Made by a program: the position numbers and the translations under genes. From SZUA-186 sp039714155 (GTDB lineage: Bacteria; Pseudomonadota; Gammaproteobacteria; UBA9214): 7,426 bases of DNA. The stretch spans positions 1-7,426 of the forward strand of contig JBDLJX010000118.1 of the NCBI GenBank assembly GCA_039714155.1, written 5' to 3'. Shown here one piece after another: positions 6,934 to 7,426 of this stretch (the stretch's first letter is position 1; each line of letters starts with the position of its first letter). Under the pieces are notes generated by a model. The model saw only the letters and a program-made list of their open reading frames with translations. It was not told the origin of the DNA and made no database searches.

Positions 6934-7056
6934 ATATTGCCTGACGGTCTGTGTAACGGTCCGAGGCATAAGGTTTCACTCCTGAACCTCCGCAGTCCTG
7001 GCGAGAATGGAGTATTCAAGACCCAACCAATCCTCCATCGGTTGGGTCTTTTTTTA
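6934..7056 (+). ncRNA. Candidate structured small RNA or leader
   Basis: A GATAAT -10-like hexamer at 6922-6927 (5 of 6, no good -35) would start transcription near 6934, directly before a run of hairpins. TGCCT plus CGG (6938-6942, 6945-6947) pairs with CCGAGGCA (6961-6968). AGGTT(T)CA (6971-6978) pairs with TGAACCT (6983-6989) around loop CTCC. CGC (6991-6993) can pair with GCG (7001-7003). A strong terminator closes the unit at 7018-7056. No protein is supported in it. It does not match 6S, 4.5S, tmRNA, RNase P RNA or a riboswitch that I can recognise. It is either a free small RNA of about 120 bases or an attenuated leader of the lysR gene downstream. Confidence 0.35.
7018..7056 (+). terminator. 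Strong intrinsic terminator before lysR
   Basis: AAGACCCAACC (7018-7028) and GGTTGGGTCTT (7040-7050) form a perfect 11-pair stem with an 11-base loop. A run of seven T (7049-7055) follows, then more T after one A. It terminates + strand transcription although no coding gene is evident upstream on that strand, which is why a small RNA or leader is suspected. It lies about 160 bases before the lysR start codon. Confidence 0.88.
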
Positions 7057-7110
7057 TTTCGAATGAACTGGTTACTTTCTGGAAACCCTAGCCTCCGCTA
7101 CTCAGATCAT

Positions 7111-7152
7111 AAATAATTTTCTACATGGATGGAGTCCATCCCAAAATTATTT
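7111..7152. repeat. Nested inverted repeats upstream of lysR
   Basis: Outer arms AAATAATTTT (7111-7120) and AAAATTATTT (7143-7152) are perfect complements. Between them lies an inner perfect dyad GGATGGAGTCCATCC (7127-7141) with one central base. The inner dyad overlaps the candidate -35 and spacer of the lysR promoter, which suits an operator; the whole could also extrude as a hairpin with a 6-base bulge on one side. LysR proteins commonly bind near their own promoters, so autoregulation is a reasonable guess. Confidence 0.45.
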
Positions 7153-7158
7153 TATAGT
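7130..7158 (+). promoter_or_regulatory. Possible lysR promoter
   Basis: TATAGT (7153-7158) matches the -10 consensus at 5 of 6 positions. TGGAGT (7130-7135) is a weak -35 at a 17-base spacing. Transcription would start near 7165, downstream of the terminator, giving a leader of about 50 bases. That leader holds GAGCTCTT twice (7176-7183 and 7195-7202). Confidence 0.33.
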
Positions 7159-7216
7159 CCCCAAGGTTTTCAAATGAGCTCTTGCCGCCGGGTAGAGCTC
7201 TTCCCAGGGGAATCTA

Positions 7217-7426
7217 ATGGCCGATCGCAGATTACAGGTATTCCACACCGTGGCCCGCTTGCTGAGCTTCACCAAGGCCGCGGAAAGTCTGCACATGACC
7301 CAGCCGGCAGTGACCTTCCAGGTGCGTCAGCTCGAGGAATATTTCAACACCCGCCTGTTTGACCGGACCCACAATCGCATCAGCCTGACCGATGCCGGCC
7401 GGCGCGTCTATGAGTACGCTGACGAG
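7217..7426 (+). CDS. LysR-family transcriptional regulator, N-terminal part
   Basis: Seventy codons are visible, and the gene continues past the right edge with no stop. The translation is a clear LysR N-terminal winged helix-turn-helix. L-Q-V-F-H-T-V-A (6-13) is followed by S-F-T-K-A-A-E-S-L-H (17-26) and the recognition helix M-T-Q-P-A-V-T-F-Q-V-R-Q-L-E (27-40). Then come L-F-D-R (47-50) and L-T-D-A-G (57-61), where the wing leads to the linker helix. The ATG at 7217 is well supported by AGGGGAA at 7206-7212, a strong Shine-Dalgarno at proper spacing, and by the usual distance from start to helix-turn-helix. The effector-binding domain lies outside the window, so the regulon cannot be told. 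It is divergent from gspC but about 810 bases away; control of that operon or of itself is possible. Confidence 0.92.
   Translation, partial: MADRRLQVFHTVARLLSFTKAAESLHMTQPAVTFQVRQLEEYFNTRLFDRTHNRISLTDAGRRVYEYADE

Noticed and set aside
6599..6985. Open + strand frame of 128 codons in the gspC-lysR intergenic region, including a 29-codon hydrophobic tail from ATG 6896
   Set aside because: No Shine-Dalgarno, no motif, and a composition typical of translated AT-rich noncoding DNA. Its end overlaps the hairpins of the candidate small RNA.
6934..7056. Known structured RNA (6S, 4.5S, tmRNA, RNase P RNA, tRNA or a common riboswitch)
   Set aside because: None of the conserved core sequences of these families that I know is visible.

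Overview
The window reads as ordinary chromosome of a Gammaproteobacterium. The evidence is a type II secretion GspC, a typical lipoprotein signal and a LysR regulator of proteobacterial type. The coding part is moderately GC-rich and the intergenic part on the right is clearly AT-rich. A free-living, perhaps marine or sulfur-oxidising lineage would fit, but that is only an impression.

Layout, left to right. Positions 26-59 hold a strong intrinsic terminator for a + strand gene lying to the left of the window. About 390 bases without a convincing gene follow. From 6403 down to 452 three genes lie on the minus strand in one tight operon, with gaps of 13 and 8 bases. In transcription order they are gspC (5429-6403), a fused MFS/spermidine synthase-like membrane protein (2845-5415) and an ankyrin-repeat lipoprotein with about 22 repeats (452-2836). 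A divergent intergenic region of about 810 bases (6404-7216) carries several dyads, a probable gspC promoter, and a possible small structured RNA or leader ending in a strong + strand terminator (7018-7056). At the right edge a LysR-family regulator starts at 7217 and runs out of the window.

How the parts may work together. GspC is the inner-membrane/periplasmic clamp of the type II secretion system, normally encoded beside gspD. Here it is followed by a polytopic inner-membrane protein with a methyltransferase-fold tail and then by a lipoprotein predicted to sit in the outer membrane. All three products belong to the cell envelope and are probably co-transcribed, so a shared envelope or secretion task is plausible but unproven. 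The divergent LysR regulator is a natural candidate controller, though it is unusually far away. No mobile element, CRISPR array, tRNA or rRNA was seen. The least explained material is the intergenic region, where a terminator hairpin has a loop complementary to the sequence just upstream of it.
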